Assembly (NCBI RefSeq): GCF_937958065.1 | Contig: NZ_CALFXI010000097.1 | Span: forward strand, 216,221 to 280,220 | Direction: 5' to 3' | From: an uncultured Steroidobacter sp. | GTDB lineage: Bacteria > Pseudomonadota > Gammaproteobacteria > Steroidobacterales > Steroidobacteraceae | Length of the DNA: 64,000 bases | In this document: piece by piece, positions 33,601-41,622 of the stretch | Layout of the letters: every line of letters starts with the position of its first letter | How positions within the stretch are numbered: position 1 is the stretch's first letter | Made by a program: the position numbers and the translations under genes | Notes under the pieces: generated by a model | What the model was told of the DNA's origin: nothing | The model's database searches: none | Seen by the model: the letters and a program-made list of their open reading frames with translations, nothing else

Positions 33601-34581
33601 GTCGGGCTGTCGGATGCAGTGCTCGACTCGACGGCTTGGGAGAAAGACGCCCCGCTCGCCGAGCAGTACCTGTCACGGCTGCAATATGCCTACGGCAGCA
33701 AGGATTGGGGCGTGAGCGCCGGCAAAGTCAATGTCTACGCCGAACAGCTCAAGGGCGTGCAGGCCGCCGTGCTGTCGCGCTCCTCCAATCTCTATGGCGT
33801 GCTCACCGGCGACGATCCCTTCCAGTTCCTCGGCGGCCTGTCGCTGGCGGTTCGTCATCTCAATGGCGCGAGTCCCGAGCTCTACATCTCCGACCAGCGT
33901 CGCGCGCAAGGCCGCGTCGTGTCCGCCGCGAGCTTCCTAGCTGAAGAAATGCGCGCGCGCTATCTCAATCCGCAATGGATCAAGCCCATGCAGTCGGAAG
34001 GCTACGCCGGCACGCTGGAGATCGTGGACACCATCAACAATCTGTTCGGCTGGCAGGCGCTCGATCCGGCCACGGTGCGCGCCGATCAGTGGCAAGCCAT
34101 GCACGATGTGTATGTGATGGACAAACATCGGCTGGACATGCAGCAGTGGTTCGAGCGGAACAACCCGATGGCCCAGGCCCAGGTGCTGGAACGCATGCTC
34201 GAAGCCATTCGCAAGGGATATTGGGATGCGGCCGAGCAAACGCGCCGGGAAATCGCCGAGCGCTGGCAGGCGCTGGCCGCTCAGGGCGTGACCACTGGGG
34301 CGACTGCGACCCGCGAATTTGCGCAGCAGATGGCTGCGGGGTTCGGACTGCAGACCGGCCAGGCCACACCGAACAGTGCCGCTTCAGCGCAAACAGCAGC
34401 GAGCTCGACATCGGCTCCGACACAAACCGTTCGTGGCCAGGTCCTGAAAGAAACCACCCGACAAAGCACGCCTGAGCCGATGTGGCGTGTGTGGCTTGCT
34501 CTGCTCGCACTGTTGCTCTGCTTCATCAGCGGCGGCCTGCTGCAAGCTCGCCGCTCGACTGCCTTCGTGAAACCTGCTTGA
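30688..34581 (+). CDS. CobN/HmuS-like large chelatase subunit, exported and membrane-anchored
   Basis: A 1297-residue member of the CobN / magnesium-chelatase H family. Diagnostic segments are 'IHFGTHGTQEWLPGKDRGLS' (from about residue 527), 'QDNIGEALQAKRRGRAVIVS', 'RHMGITESQILHAMGLRP', 'RPRIDAVVQVTGAYRDQF' and 'YGSKDWGVSAGKVNVYAEQL'. Unlike biosynthetic CobN it has an N-terminal signal peptide ('FRRLLVLVLASIASTLAHA') and a C-terminal membrane helix ('WLALLALLLCFISGGLLQA'), so the bulk should be periplasmic. No CobS/CobT ATPase genes are nearby. Instead an ExbB-like and a DUF2149 gene follow. The layout resembles HmuS of anaerobic haem-utilisation operons. Metal insertion or removal on an imported tetrapyrrole is inferred. 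Confidence 0.88.
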   Translation: MFRRLLVLVLASIASTLAHASAPVIRVVADDSVLQGRLEKLRDVGATAGVRVEWAYVNAFPEPPRQWMAAADLLIIEAPLQSARQRVEEGVGEELARLVVPRLEATTRRESYAGLPERHGRVLVEYYRNGGEANLRNFFSYFRAWHAKDDVSKVPAPMVVPLNGYYHPDAPRLFATLNDYMAWGQQRWKPNAPRVAMAIHASAFATLQTQVVDAVVRRSEALGQMPVPFWFDAEADDALQKTLKPARADVLINMQHMGNGRARMREFEQLRIPVLQTLNYRDGNADEWKKQTSGAPSRLVAPFIAVYETWGMSDPLVIAAVDNGVLVPMQPQVDAVLRKASALARLRHTPPAEKRLALMFWNYPHGEKNFSASNLNVPRSLESLTRALHDAGYKVSPATEQQIIDTGQKLLSVLYHHDRLDELLSAGLAATLPLKRYNDWLATTSPAVRSQMRERWGDPQAHWAVRQIDGEPQFVIPRWQLGNLMLLPQMPRGGTPGEGYHDGALPPDHLYMAAYLYMRQAAPHALIHFGTHGTQEWLPGKDRGLSVDDYPLLAVGDVPVFYPYIQDNIGEALQAKRRGRAVIVSHQTPPFAPSGLYKELADIHALLHEYIQLDPGAVRDRTAENMRRMILELSLHKDMNWTEQAMRENFDGFLAAFHDHLHELAQKSIPLGLHTLGSSPSAEHRLGTVIQQLGADFANAVAAASAPEPSTPDGNEFFTGDSAQLTSTAPYQVLRRHLREGTPVSRANASLQPFLERAVKLDRHLAANHELTALLDGLAGYFVPPGPGGDPVRNPEVPNGRNLFGFEPDKLPTRSAFDAANDALNALVEDYRGKHAGAAPTKLAFSLWSVEAMRHMGITESQILHAMGLRPRWDEGGRVTALDIIPARELGRPRIDAVVQVTGAYRDQFENFMRLLADATERLSKLDEPGNAIATNTKAAALSLKQQGMDGVQAERMAAVRLFGNQPGDYGVGLSDAVLDSTAWEKDAPLAEQYLSRLQYAYGSKDWGVSAGKVNVYAEQLKGVQAAVLSRSSNLYGVLTGDDPFQFLGGLSLAVRHLNGASPELYISDQRRAQGRVVSAASFLAEEMRARYLNPQWIKPMQSEGYAGTLEIVDTINNLFGWQALDPATVRADQWQAMHDVYVMDKHRLDMQQWFERNNPMAQAQVLERMLEAIRKGYWDAAEQTRREIAERWQALAAQGVTTGATATREFAQQMAAGFGLQTGQATPNSAASAQTAASSTSAPTQTVRGQVLKETTRQSTPEPMWRVWLALLALLLCFISGGLLQARRSTAFVKPA

Positions 34582-34598
34582 CCTTGGAACGACCTGAA

Positions 34599-35075
34599 AT
34601 GAATGAGCTCGAAAGCACCTTGTACGCCCTCACCCGGCTGTTCATGACCCCCGTCCTGCTGCTGATCGTGGCCGCACTGATCTATGCGTTCGTTGCGCTG
34701 GGCGCGTTCGCCGTCGAAGCATGGCAGCGCCGCCGCGGAATCTATCGCTCGCCTCTGGGGGAGTATCGAAAACAAAGCGGCTTCACCAGCGACGATCTGG
34801 AGCTGTGGATCATGAAGCGGCTGGAATGGCTGCGCATCACCTCGCGCAGCGCGCCCATGCTGGGTCTGGTGGCCACGATGATTCCGATGGGCCCTGCCCT
34901 GCTCGCACTCACGACCAGCGACGCGCAGGGGGTCGGTAACAACCTGGTGGTCGCATTCTCGGCCGTGATTCTCGCGCTCGTCAGCGCCAGCATCACCTTC
35001 TTCGTTCTCACCATCCGTCGTCGCTGGCTGCTGCAGGAATTGCGCGAGATCGAGCGCGCTGGAGAAGCCGCATGA
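34599..35075 (+). CDS. MotA/TolQ/ExbB-like proton-channel protein
   Basis: A 158-residue protein from ATG 34599. One N-terminal membrane helix ('LLLIVAALIYAFVALGAFAV') and two C-terminal helices around 'APMLGLVATMIPMGPALLAL' and 'NNLVVAFSAVILALVSASIT' reproduce the TolQ/ExbB/MotA topology, including the conserved Gly-Leu-x-x-Thr/Pro segment. It probably forms a proton-conducting complex with the DUF2149 protein whose start overlaps its stop (ATGA). Being 17 bases after the CobN-like gene, it is likely the energy converter for that protein or the receptor, replacing an ATPase. Confidence 0.82.
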   Translation: MNELESTLYALTRLFMTPVLLLIVAALIYAFVALGAFAVEAWQRRRGIYRSPLGEYRKQSGFTSDDLELWIMKRLEWLRITSRSAPMLGLVATMIPMGPALLALTTSDAQGVGNNLVVAFSAVILALVSASITFFVLTIRRRWLLQELREIERAGEAA

Positions 35076-35434
35076 GCCGTTTCCTCGAACACGACGAAGC
35101 CGACGACCCGATCCTGTCGCTGGTGAATCTGATCGATCTGTTTCTGGTGGTGATCGGCATCCTGCTGATCGTGATCGTGCGCAACCCGCTCAACCCGTTC
35201 TCGCAACAGAACGTGATGGTGATCGAGAACCCCGGCCAGGCCGACCAGCGCATGCTGATCAAGCAAGGCGAAGAACTGCGGCGCTACCAGGCGGGCGATG
35301 AGATCGGCACCGGCGAAGGGGTCAAAGCCGGCATCACTTATCGACTCTCCGATGGCAGGTTGATCTACGTCCCGGAGAATGACGCAACTGCCGACGGGCA
35401 AGGCAACTCGCAAGCTGGCCGCGTCCGTAATTGA
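35072..35434 (+). CDS. DUF2149 protein (ExbD/TolR-like partner)
   Basis: A 120-residue protein with one N-terminal membrane helix containing a single Asp ('SLVNLIDLFLVVIGILLIVI'), followed by a small periplasmic domain. The Asp in the helix is placed as in ExbD/TolR/MotB, where it carries protons. The sequence pattern is that of DUF2149, a family I recall next to ExbB-like and CobN/HmuS-like genes. ATGA overlap with the ExbB-like gene implies a fixed complex. A strong terminator follows 10 bases after the stop, closing the operon. Confidence 0.8.
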   Translation: MSRFLEHDEADDPILSLVNLIDLFLVVIGILLIVIVRNPLNPFSQQNVMVIENPGQADQRMLIKQGEELRRYQAGDEIGTGEGVKAGITYRLSDGRLIYVPENDATADGQGNSQAGRVRN

Positions 35435-35444
35435 AGCAGCGGCA

Positions 35445-35475
35445 TCGCTGGCCGGCCCGCGGCCAGCGAATTTTA
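35445..35475 (+). terminator. Rho-independent terminator of the receptor/CobN-like operon
   Basis: TCGCTGGCCG-GCCCG-CGGCCAGCGA is a 10-pair GC-rich stem with a 5-base loop, followed by ATTTTAT. It starts 10 bases after the DUF2149 stop. Confidence 0.88.
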
Positions 35476-35614
35476 TAAATGCCATGCCGAGGTTCGGCTA
35501 GACTCGCCTTGCTCGACAACACGGGTGCCGATGCGCAAGCAATGCTTGCTCCGAGGCATTGAACCCCGCGGCCCGCCCGGCCGCGACGCTTTGACGACGC
35601 GAGGCCGGCATCGG

Positions 35615-36985
35615 ATGAACGCTCGCAGTTTGGATTCAAGCGCGTCGATTCGACCCATCGACGAGCGTCGCGCCCTGTACCGGGCATTCGCGGCGAGCCT
35701 CTCGGGCACCTCGCTCGAGTACTACGACTTCGCTGTGTACAGCGCGGCGGCGGCACTGCTCTTCGCACAACTCTTCTTCGCGCCGAACGACCCGTTGACC
35801 GGCTCCCTGCAGGCCTTCGCAACTTTTGCAGTGGGCTATCTGGCGCGACCGCTGGGCGGCATCGTGTTTGGCCGACTCGGCGATGTCATCGGACGCAAGC
35901 GCGTCCTGGTCATCACGTTGCTGGTGGTGGGGATCGCTACGTTTCTGATCGGATTGCTACCGACCTACGCGCAAGCCGGGCCGATTGCCCCCGCCCTGCT
36001 GGTCTCGCTGCGTTTCGCGCAAGGCGTCGGCGTCGGCGGCGAATGGGGTAGCGCGGTCTTGATCACGAGCGAACTGAGCCAGCCGGGTCAGCGCGGCTTC
36101 TGGGCTTCGGCGGCTCAGATCGGCCCGCCTATCGGCACCCTGCTCGCCAGCGGCATCCTGGGCCTGCTCTCGGCAACATTGTCGGAAGACGCGCTGTTGA
36201 GCTGGGGCTGGCGCCTGGCGTTCCTGTTCTCGGCAGTGCTGGTGTGCTTCGGCCTGTGGATACGTTCGCATCTGGAAGAGACGCCGGTGTTCCGCCAGCT
36301 CGAAGCCCGTGGCGCGAGTCCGAGGGCGCCAGTAACGGAAGTCCTCCGCGATCATCGTCGTGCGCTTGCCGCGGCGATTCTGTCTCGCATCGGCCCGGAC
36401 GTGCTCTACTCTTTGTTTGCAGTGTTCGTGCTCACCTACGCGACGCATCGTCTGGGCTTGAGCCGCGCCCAGGCGGTAGCGGCAGTGCTGTCCGGCTCGG
36501 CGCTACAGGTCCTGTTGATCCCGTTGTCCGGATGGTGGTCGGATCGCTTTGGACGCAAACGCATCTATGCGATCGGTGCCGTCGGCGCTGCGCTGTGGAG
36601 CGCGGGTTTTTTCGCGCTCGCGCATGACTTCCAGTCGGTGCTGATTGGCGTAATCGGGGGCCTGATGTTTCATTCGCTGATGTACGGTCCGCAGGCCGCC
36701 TTCATCGCCGAGCAGTTCCCTGCCCGGCTGCGATCCACAGGAAGCTCGCTGGGTTACACCCTCGCCGGCGTGGTGGGTGGAGCGATCGCCCCGCTGGTGC
36801 TCACGTGGCTGCTGAGTCGGCAACATGGGATCCAATGGATGATGCTCTACATCTGCGGCGCATGCGCCATCACTCTGGTCGGCCTGGTGCTCGGCCGCGC
36901 TAACGACGAACACTGGCCCGATGCGGCGTTGCGCGCCGCGGGGATCAACCCACTGCACGATCTACGGAAGCAGCAGAGCAGCTGA
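35615..36985 (+). CDS. MFS transporter, metabolite:H+ symporter (MHS) type
   Basis: A 456-residue MFS protein from ATG 35615. The MHS subfamily pattern is clear: 'SLSGTSLEYYDFAVYSAAAA' in TM1, the loop motif 'GRLGDVIGRKRVLV' between TM2 and TM3, 'RFAQGVGVGGEWGSAVLI', and a second 'SDRFGRKRIY' in the C-terminal half. Members import small organic acids or osmolytes (ProP, ShiA, KgtP) with protons. It follows the terminator of the previous operon and stands alone. The substrate is undetermined. Confidence 0.9.
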   Translation: MNARSLDSSASIRPIDERRALYRAFAASLSGTSLEYYDFAVYSAAAALLFAQLFFAPNDPLTGSLQAFATFAVGYLARPLGGIVFGRLGDVIGRKRVLVITLLVVGIATFLIGLLPTYAQAGPIAPALLVSLRFAQGVGVGGEWGSAVLITSELSQPGQRGFWASAAQIGPPIGTLLASGILGLLSATLSEDALLSWGWRLAFLFSAVLVCFGLWIRSHLEETPVFRQLEARGASPRAPVTEVLRDHRRALAAAILSRIGPDVLYSLFAVFVLTYATHRLGLSRAQAVAAVLSGSALQVLLIPLSGWWSDRFGRKRIYAIGAVGAALWSAGFFALAHDFQSVLIGVIGGLMFHSLMYGPQAAFIAEQFPARLRSTGSSLGYTLAGVVGGAIAPLVLTWLLSRQHGIQWMMLYICGACAITLVGLVLGRANDEHWPDAALRAAGINPLHDLRKQQSS

Positions 36986-37036
36986 TCTTGCATTCTCATT
37001 AGCCAACGCGAGCCCCAGCAACCGTGGAGCCCTCTG

Positions 37037-38383
37037 GTGTCGGCGCATCGCCTGGTCAACGCGCTGAAGCGACTCAAGATCGGCGACGCGGCCGTGCGCC
37101 GCAATCCCTTGTTCTACGCGGATACACGGAAGGCGTTGGTGCAACTGGAGGGCGCCGATCTGCACGCTCGACGCGATTGGACGCGCGATCGCCTCGAGAA
37201 GACGCTGTGGTCCGCGAGGCGCTCACCGTATGGACGGATCATTCGCGGCAGCAAAGATCTGAGCACGTGGCCGCTGCTGGACAAGAGCGCGGTCCACACT
37301 GATCCGAACGCTTTTCGCACTCATGCCCGGTTTCTCACGGTCACCGCCAGCACTGGCGGCACCTCCGGCGTTCCGTTGCGCATATTCCGTTCGCTGCGCT
37401 CCATTGCCTCCGAGCAGGCGTGCATCGATAACGTGATGCAGAAGCTGGGGACGAATGCACGAGCAGCGCGCTACGCGGTCTTGCGCGGCGATGCCATCAA
37501 AGATCCCAGTGATTTTCGACCGCCGTTCTGGGTCTTCGCCAATGGTGGCCAGCGGATGCTGCTCTCGTCGTGTCACCTGAGTGACGCCACCATCGACGCC
37601 TACGGCCGCGCATTGACGTCGTTCGCGCCCGACGTGCTCTTTGCCTATCCGTCCTCGCTCGAAGCGCTCTGCATGCTGCTCGATCGCACGGGAACGAAAC
37701 TTCATCTGCCGAGGGTCGTGTGCTCGTCCGAGATGTTGAACCCACAAGTGTGGCACGACGCTCGGCGACTGCTCGGTTGCTCGTTGCTGGACTACTACGG
37801 CCTGGCCGAGCGTACCGCGTTCGCGTATGCAACCACGCAGGGCGAGTATCGATTTCTGCCCGGCTATGCACATATCGAGCTGGTGCACGTTGGCGAGGAC
37901 GAGGGCCAGAATGTTTATGAGATCGTCGGCACGTCGCTGTGGAACCAGGCGATGGCACTGGTGCGCTATCGCAGCGGCGACCTGATCCGCCTGCCCTCGG
38001 CCTGGCAGGATGCCGAATTGGAAGAACTGTCACTGGGCCTGCGGACCTTCGCAGGCGTGCTCGGTCGAAGCGGTGACGTCCTGTTGACGCCAGAGGGCGT
38101 GGTCACGCCCGCCATCAATCAGTTCCCACGCGATGTGTTGCACGTAACGCGTATTCAGGTCATTCAGGAGAGCCTGCAGCGCGTACGAATTCTGGTCATC
38201 GCAGGCCACGGCTACTGCGCACGCGATGAGGAACAGCTGATTGGAAACATTCGACTCAAGCTGCCACGGAGCATGGACGTGAGCATCGAGATCGCCGAGT
38301 CGCTCGAGCGGACGGCGCTGGGCAAGACGCCGTTCGTGATCCATCGGCCTGCAGTGAAAGCGCTGCTCCGGCAACGACACTAG
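37037..38383 (+). CDS. CapK/PaaK-like adenylate-forming enzyme
   Basis: A 448-residue protein from GTG 37037 with GTGGAG eight bases upstream. The adenylation P-loop is 'VTASTGGTSGVPLRIF'. Later segments include 'SCHLSDATIDAYGRALTSFA', 'LLDYYGLAERTAFAYAT' and 'VRYRSGDLIRLP', matching the coenzyme F390 synthetase / CapK branch of the phenylacetate-CoA ligase family. CapK-like proteins occur in capsule or envelope polysaccharide clusters. Its partner here is a convergent glycosyltransferase overlapping by 4 bases. The substrate is unknown. Confidence 0.82.
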   Translation: MSAHRLVNALKRLKIGDAAVRRNPLFYADTRKALVQLEGADLHARRDWTRDRLEKTLWSARRSPYGRIIRGSKDLSTWPLLDKSAVHTDPNAFRTHARFLTVTASTGGTSGVPLRIFRSLRSIASEQACIDNVMQKLGTNARAARYAVLRGDAIKDPSDFRPPFWVFANGGQRMLLSSCHLSDATIDAYGRALTSFAPDVLFAYPSSLEALCMLLDRTGTKLHLPRVVCSSEMLNPQVWHDARRLLGCSLLDYYGLAERTAFAYATTQGEYRFLPGYAHIELVHVGEDEGQNVYEIVGTSLWNQAMALVRYRSGDLIRLPSAWQDAELEELSLGLRTFAGVLGRSGDVLLTPEGVVTPAINQFPRDVLHVTRIQVIQESLQRVRILVIAGHGYCARDEEQLIGNIRLKLPRSMDVSIEIAESLERTALGKTPFVIHRPAVKALLRQRH

Positions 38384-39441
38384 TGACGGGCGGCGGTGAC
38401 CTGCGCGACCGCTTGCTGCATCTGGCGCAGTGAGTAATCACAATACTCCTCCTTGACCTGCAGCATGCGAGCGTGCCGTGCCGCCAGTTCATTGGCTGGC
38501 AGGTCCAGTGCGGAGCGCATCGTGCCAGCCAGGTCGTCCGTATAAGTGAGCGCGAATCGCTCGATCCCGTAGAGCTCGGCGAGCTGTCGATGCAGGATCG
38601 GAATCTTGCCGAAGCCGATGGCCGCGGCCACCGACGAGGTGGATTTGCGGCGAAAATATTCGGGATGAGACTGCGGACTGATCAGCGGCAGGATGAAGTC
38701 CACGCTGTTCAGCAGGCGGAAATAGCTTCTGTAGCCGATGCCCTTCCAGGTGTAACGCACGTAATGGGCCAACCCCTTGCGCTCGACCTCGGCATCGAAG
38801 GCCGCGAAGTCCTTCGAGAACCACCGCCCCATCACATAGATTTCGAAGTCGTCCCGCCCCTCGAATCGAAGCTGCTCCAACGCGGCCAGGAGCTGGCTGT
38901 AGTGACGGCGTGTGGGATCGAAGTAACCTTGCACACAGAAGCGGCGTTTGCCATTGGGGGCGATGCGCGGTACCGAGCGCTCGTAAAAGAACACCGGGTA
39001 CATGCAGCCAACCTCCACGATGTCGGCGACGTTCCATCCGATGTAAGGAGCAAGCGCCAGCAGCCGGCAGCGACGGTCATTGATGACAGCGGCATATTCC
39101 GGCTTGCTCGCCAGGAAGCTCGCGTTGTGGATGAACCCCAGTACCGGCGTGTTCTGAACGATCCGTTGCGCGCACTCCAGGACGGCGGCGCCTTCCAGTG
39201 TGTTGAATATGACCACGTCGAAGCTGTCGGCACACGCGGCTCGAAGCACGCCGGCGGAAGACATATGAGAGTGCACGTGGCGCGCCAGCGCCGGCGCATG
39301 GACGAACGAGTTCTTCACCCGATTCCTCATGGTGTTGAACACGTGCACCTCGTAACCGAGGCGATCCATGAGGGACGCCGTGGTGAGATACACCTCATCG
39401 TGACGGTTGTAGCACTCGACGATCGCGCAGCGCCGTTTCAT
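38380..39441 (-). CDS. Glycosyltransferase-like protein (GT-B/DUF2827 type)
   Basis: A 353-residue protein with a GT-B-like architecture. An N-terminal domain opens with 'CAIVECYNRHDEVYLTTASL', and the C-terminal half has 'FEIYVMGRWFSKDFAAF' and 'KSTSSVAAAIGFGKIPILHR', resembling the donor-binding region where a conserved acidic or polar segment contacts the nucleotide sugar. No membrane helix or signal peptide. It may act on surface glycans with the convergent CapK-like enzyme. The family assignment is by pattern and less certain than most. Confidence 0.6.
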   Translation of the reverse strand: MKRRCAIVECYNRHDEVYLTTASLMDRLGYEVHVFNTMRNRVKNSFVHAPALARHVHSHMSSAGVLRAACADSFDVVIFNTLEGAAVLECAQRIVQNTPVLGFIHNASFLASKPEYAAVINDRRCRLLALAPYIGWNVADIVEVGCMYPVFFYERSVPRIAPNGKRRFCVQGYFDPTRRHYSQLLAALEQLRFEGRDDFEIYVMGRWFSKDFAAFDAEVERKGLAHYVRYTWKGIGYRSYFRLLNSVDFILPLISPQSHPEYFRRKSTSSVAAAIGFGKIPILHRQLAELYGIERFALTYTDDLAGTMRSALDLPANELAARHARMLQVKEEYCDYSLRQMQQAVAQVTAARH

Positions 39442-39572
39442 GGAGAGGCCGCGTGCCGGGGATGTGCGGCATAGATTAGATGCTGGTTCGCCGTCTTGCA
39501 GTCAAGCGCCGCCGCCGGCGCATGAGAGATGGAGACACGGGTTACTGCCGGCCATCTTCCGGCCGTAGACCG

Positions 39573-41459
39573 TCATCTCCTGTACGACGCCACCGCGACA
39601 TCATCCAGGCCGACACGGTTCAACAGGACTGAATAGTGAGGATGCCGTCGGATCGGCTCCAGGCGGGGATCGTTGCGCAGGAAGATGAGACAGTTGGAGC
39701 GCTTGGCCACGGCATCGTCGAGCAGCGTCATGGCGCGCTCCTGGTCGCCGATGCTCAGATAAGCGGCCGCCGATTCGTACGGGCATACATAGGTTCCGGC
39801 GCTAGCTGCCTTCTGGAGAAGCGGCAATACCTTGTCCTTCTGCCCTGCATGACCATAGGCCTGTGCCAGCATGATCAACGCGACCGGCGATCCATCCAGT
39901 TCGGCGCCCCTTTCGGCCAACCGCACGGCTGTTCGATGGTCGCCGGCAATGAAAGCTCCGACGCCCGCCCCGGAAAACACAGGGCCAACGTCCGGGTGTT
40001 GTGCCATCTTCCGGTCGGCCCACTCGCGCGCCGCCTCGCTTTCGCCCACCATGAACAGCGCCCAGTTGCCCCAATCCGCCATTTCCACGTTGAGCGGATC
40101 GAGGCGATCGGCAGCGGCCAGCGCCAGCTTGACCTTCTGCGCTTCGCCCAACCCCGAGTAGTACAACGCAAATCCCAATTCGGTCTGCGCCAGTGTCGGG
40201 TCGCGACGCTTCGCCTTGCTCAAGGCGATCCAGGCATCCTTCCAGCGCCACGCCATCACATAGGTCAACCCCAGCGACGACCACGCTTCGGCGGAATCGG
40301 GCCGCAGCTGCTGTGCTTCGGACAACGAATCGACGACCTTCTGCAGCATGTTGACCGGCGGCTCGAAATAAGCAAACAACTGCCGGTAGGCATCGCTGCG
40401 GGCGATATAGGCATCGAAGAACTTCGGATCGAGCGCGATCGCCCGGTCGAACAGCTCGATCGCCCGCGGCAGGGAGTCGTGGCTGAGCCGATCCAGTTGA
40501 TAGCGGCCCGCGACGTACGCTTCGTAGGCTTGCAGGTTGCCGGTGGGAAACTCGTCCAGCGCTCGTTGCTCCTCCGCGAGAATCGCCACCTTCAAGGAAT
40601 CCGAGACCGCGCCGGCGATGGCGGACTGCATCGCGAACAGATTCGTGTCGTCGGTGCGACCGTCGTAATCCCTGTCCCAGACGACCAGGCCGTTACGCAG
40701 ATCTTCCAACTCCACGGTGATGCGCAGCTCGTTACCTGAAGAGATGCTCACGACGCCATCGAGCACATACTGCACCTCGGGCAGCTGGCGACGGATGTGA
40801 TCGCGCGCCTTGTTGTCGCGGAATGTAAATGCAGAAGGGGTCGGCACCACCCGCAAGCCCGATATCTTTCTCAGGTTACGAATCACTTCGCGAGTGACCT
40901 GATCCGCAAACGGGCGCCAGGCTCCGGGCGCATCGCCGGATACATCGAACGGCACGACGACGACATACGGCAACTCTGGTGCAGGCCGCGAATGCCACGA
41001 TGCCAACGCGTGCCAACCGAGCAATGCCGCGAGCAGCAGACCGGCGATCGCGAACGGCAAGCGCCAAGATGGTGCAATGACGGCAGCGCCGCGATCGGGC
41101 GCAGGCTGCGCCGCCGCTCGATCGTCCGCCATGGCGCCTGCGTCTTCCGGAATGACTGTGACCGGGGCGATGAATTGATAGCCGCGGCCGCGGATGGTGA
41201 GGATCGTCTTCTGCAGCTCGCCGCTGTCGCCCAGGATCTTCCGTGCGCTCTTGACGTGATTGCTCAGCGTCGCATCCGACACCTCGCGCCCGTCCCAGAC
41301 TTCCCGGAACAGCTCCTCGCGGGACAACACGCGATCGCGATGCCGGATCAGATACACCAGCAGATCGAAGACCTTCGGCTCGACGGCAATGGCGGCGTCG
41401 CCGCTGCTGATCCGGTAACGGGCCGTATCGACGGTGAATTCGGCTATCTGGTACTTCAT
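39573..41459 (-). CDS. CadC-like winged-helix membrane regulator with TPR domain
   Basis: A 628-residue protein from ATG 41459. Residues about 5-100 are an OmpR-type winged helix ('VEPKVFDLLVYLIRHRDRVL', 'LSNHVKSARKILGD', 'IRGRGYQFI'). A membrane helix follows near residues 132-150 ('LPFAIAGLLLAALLGWHAL'). The rest is periplasmic, beginning with a TolB-N/adenylate-cyclase-associated-like region ('VVVPFDVSGDAPG') and then several TPR-like helix pairs. Such proteins are one-component membrane sensors. The divergent fatty-acid hydroxylase gene is a possible target. Confidence 0.82.
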   Translation of the reverse strand: MKYQIAEFTVDTARYRISSGDAAIAVEPKVFDLLVYLIRHRDRVLSREELFREVWDGREVSDATLSNHVKSARKILGDSGELQKTILTIRGRGYQFIAPVTVIPEDAGAMADDRAAAQPAPDRGAAVIAPSWRLPFAIAGLLLAALLGWHALASWHSRPAPELPYVVVVPFDVSGDAPGAWRPFADQVTREVIRNLRKISGLRVVPTPSAFTFRDNKARDHIRRQLPEVQYVLDGVVSISSGNELRITVELEDLRNGLVVWDRDYDGRTDDTNLFAMQSAIAGAVSDSLKVAILAEEQRALDEFPTGNLQAYEAYVAGRYQLDRLSHDSLPRAIELFDRAIALDPKFFDAYIARSDAYRQLFAYFEPPVNMLQKVVDSLSEAQQLRPDSAEAWSSLGLTYVMAWRWKDAWIALSKAKRRDPTLAQTELGFALYYSGLGEAQKVKLALAAADRLDPLNVEMADWGNWALFMVGESEAAREWADRKMAQHPDVGPVFSGAGVGAFIAGDHRTAVRLAERGAELDGSPVALIMLAQAYGHAGQKDKVLPLLQKAASAGTYVCPYESAAAYLSIGDQERAMTLLDDAVAKRSNCLIFLRNDPRLEPIRRHPHYSVLLNRVGLDDVAVASYRR

Positions 41460-41622
41460 TCGAGCGCCGGTACCGAATCCTTTATGACCACGCGCCAATG
41501 CGGCGCGGCATACCCTGGAAAGGTTATCGAATCATTACCTGAAAATTACCCAGCCGCCAAGCAACCTTCCGGCCAGCGCAGCCAGAGTGCGGATCGAACC
41601 ACCAACTCTAGGGAGCACTCCG

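Noticed and set aside
30688..34581. Cytoplasmic aerobic B12 cobaltochelatase CobN
   Set aside because: The signal peptide, C-terminal anchor, absence of CobS/CobT and the ExbB-like partner argue for a periplasmic paralogue.
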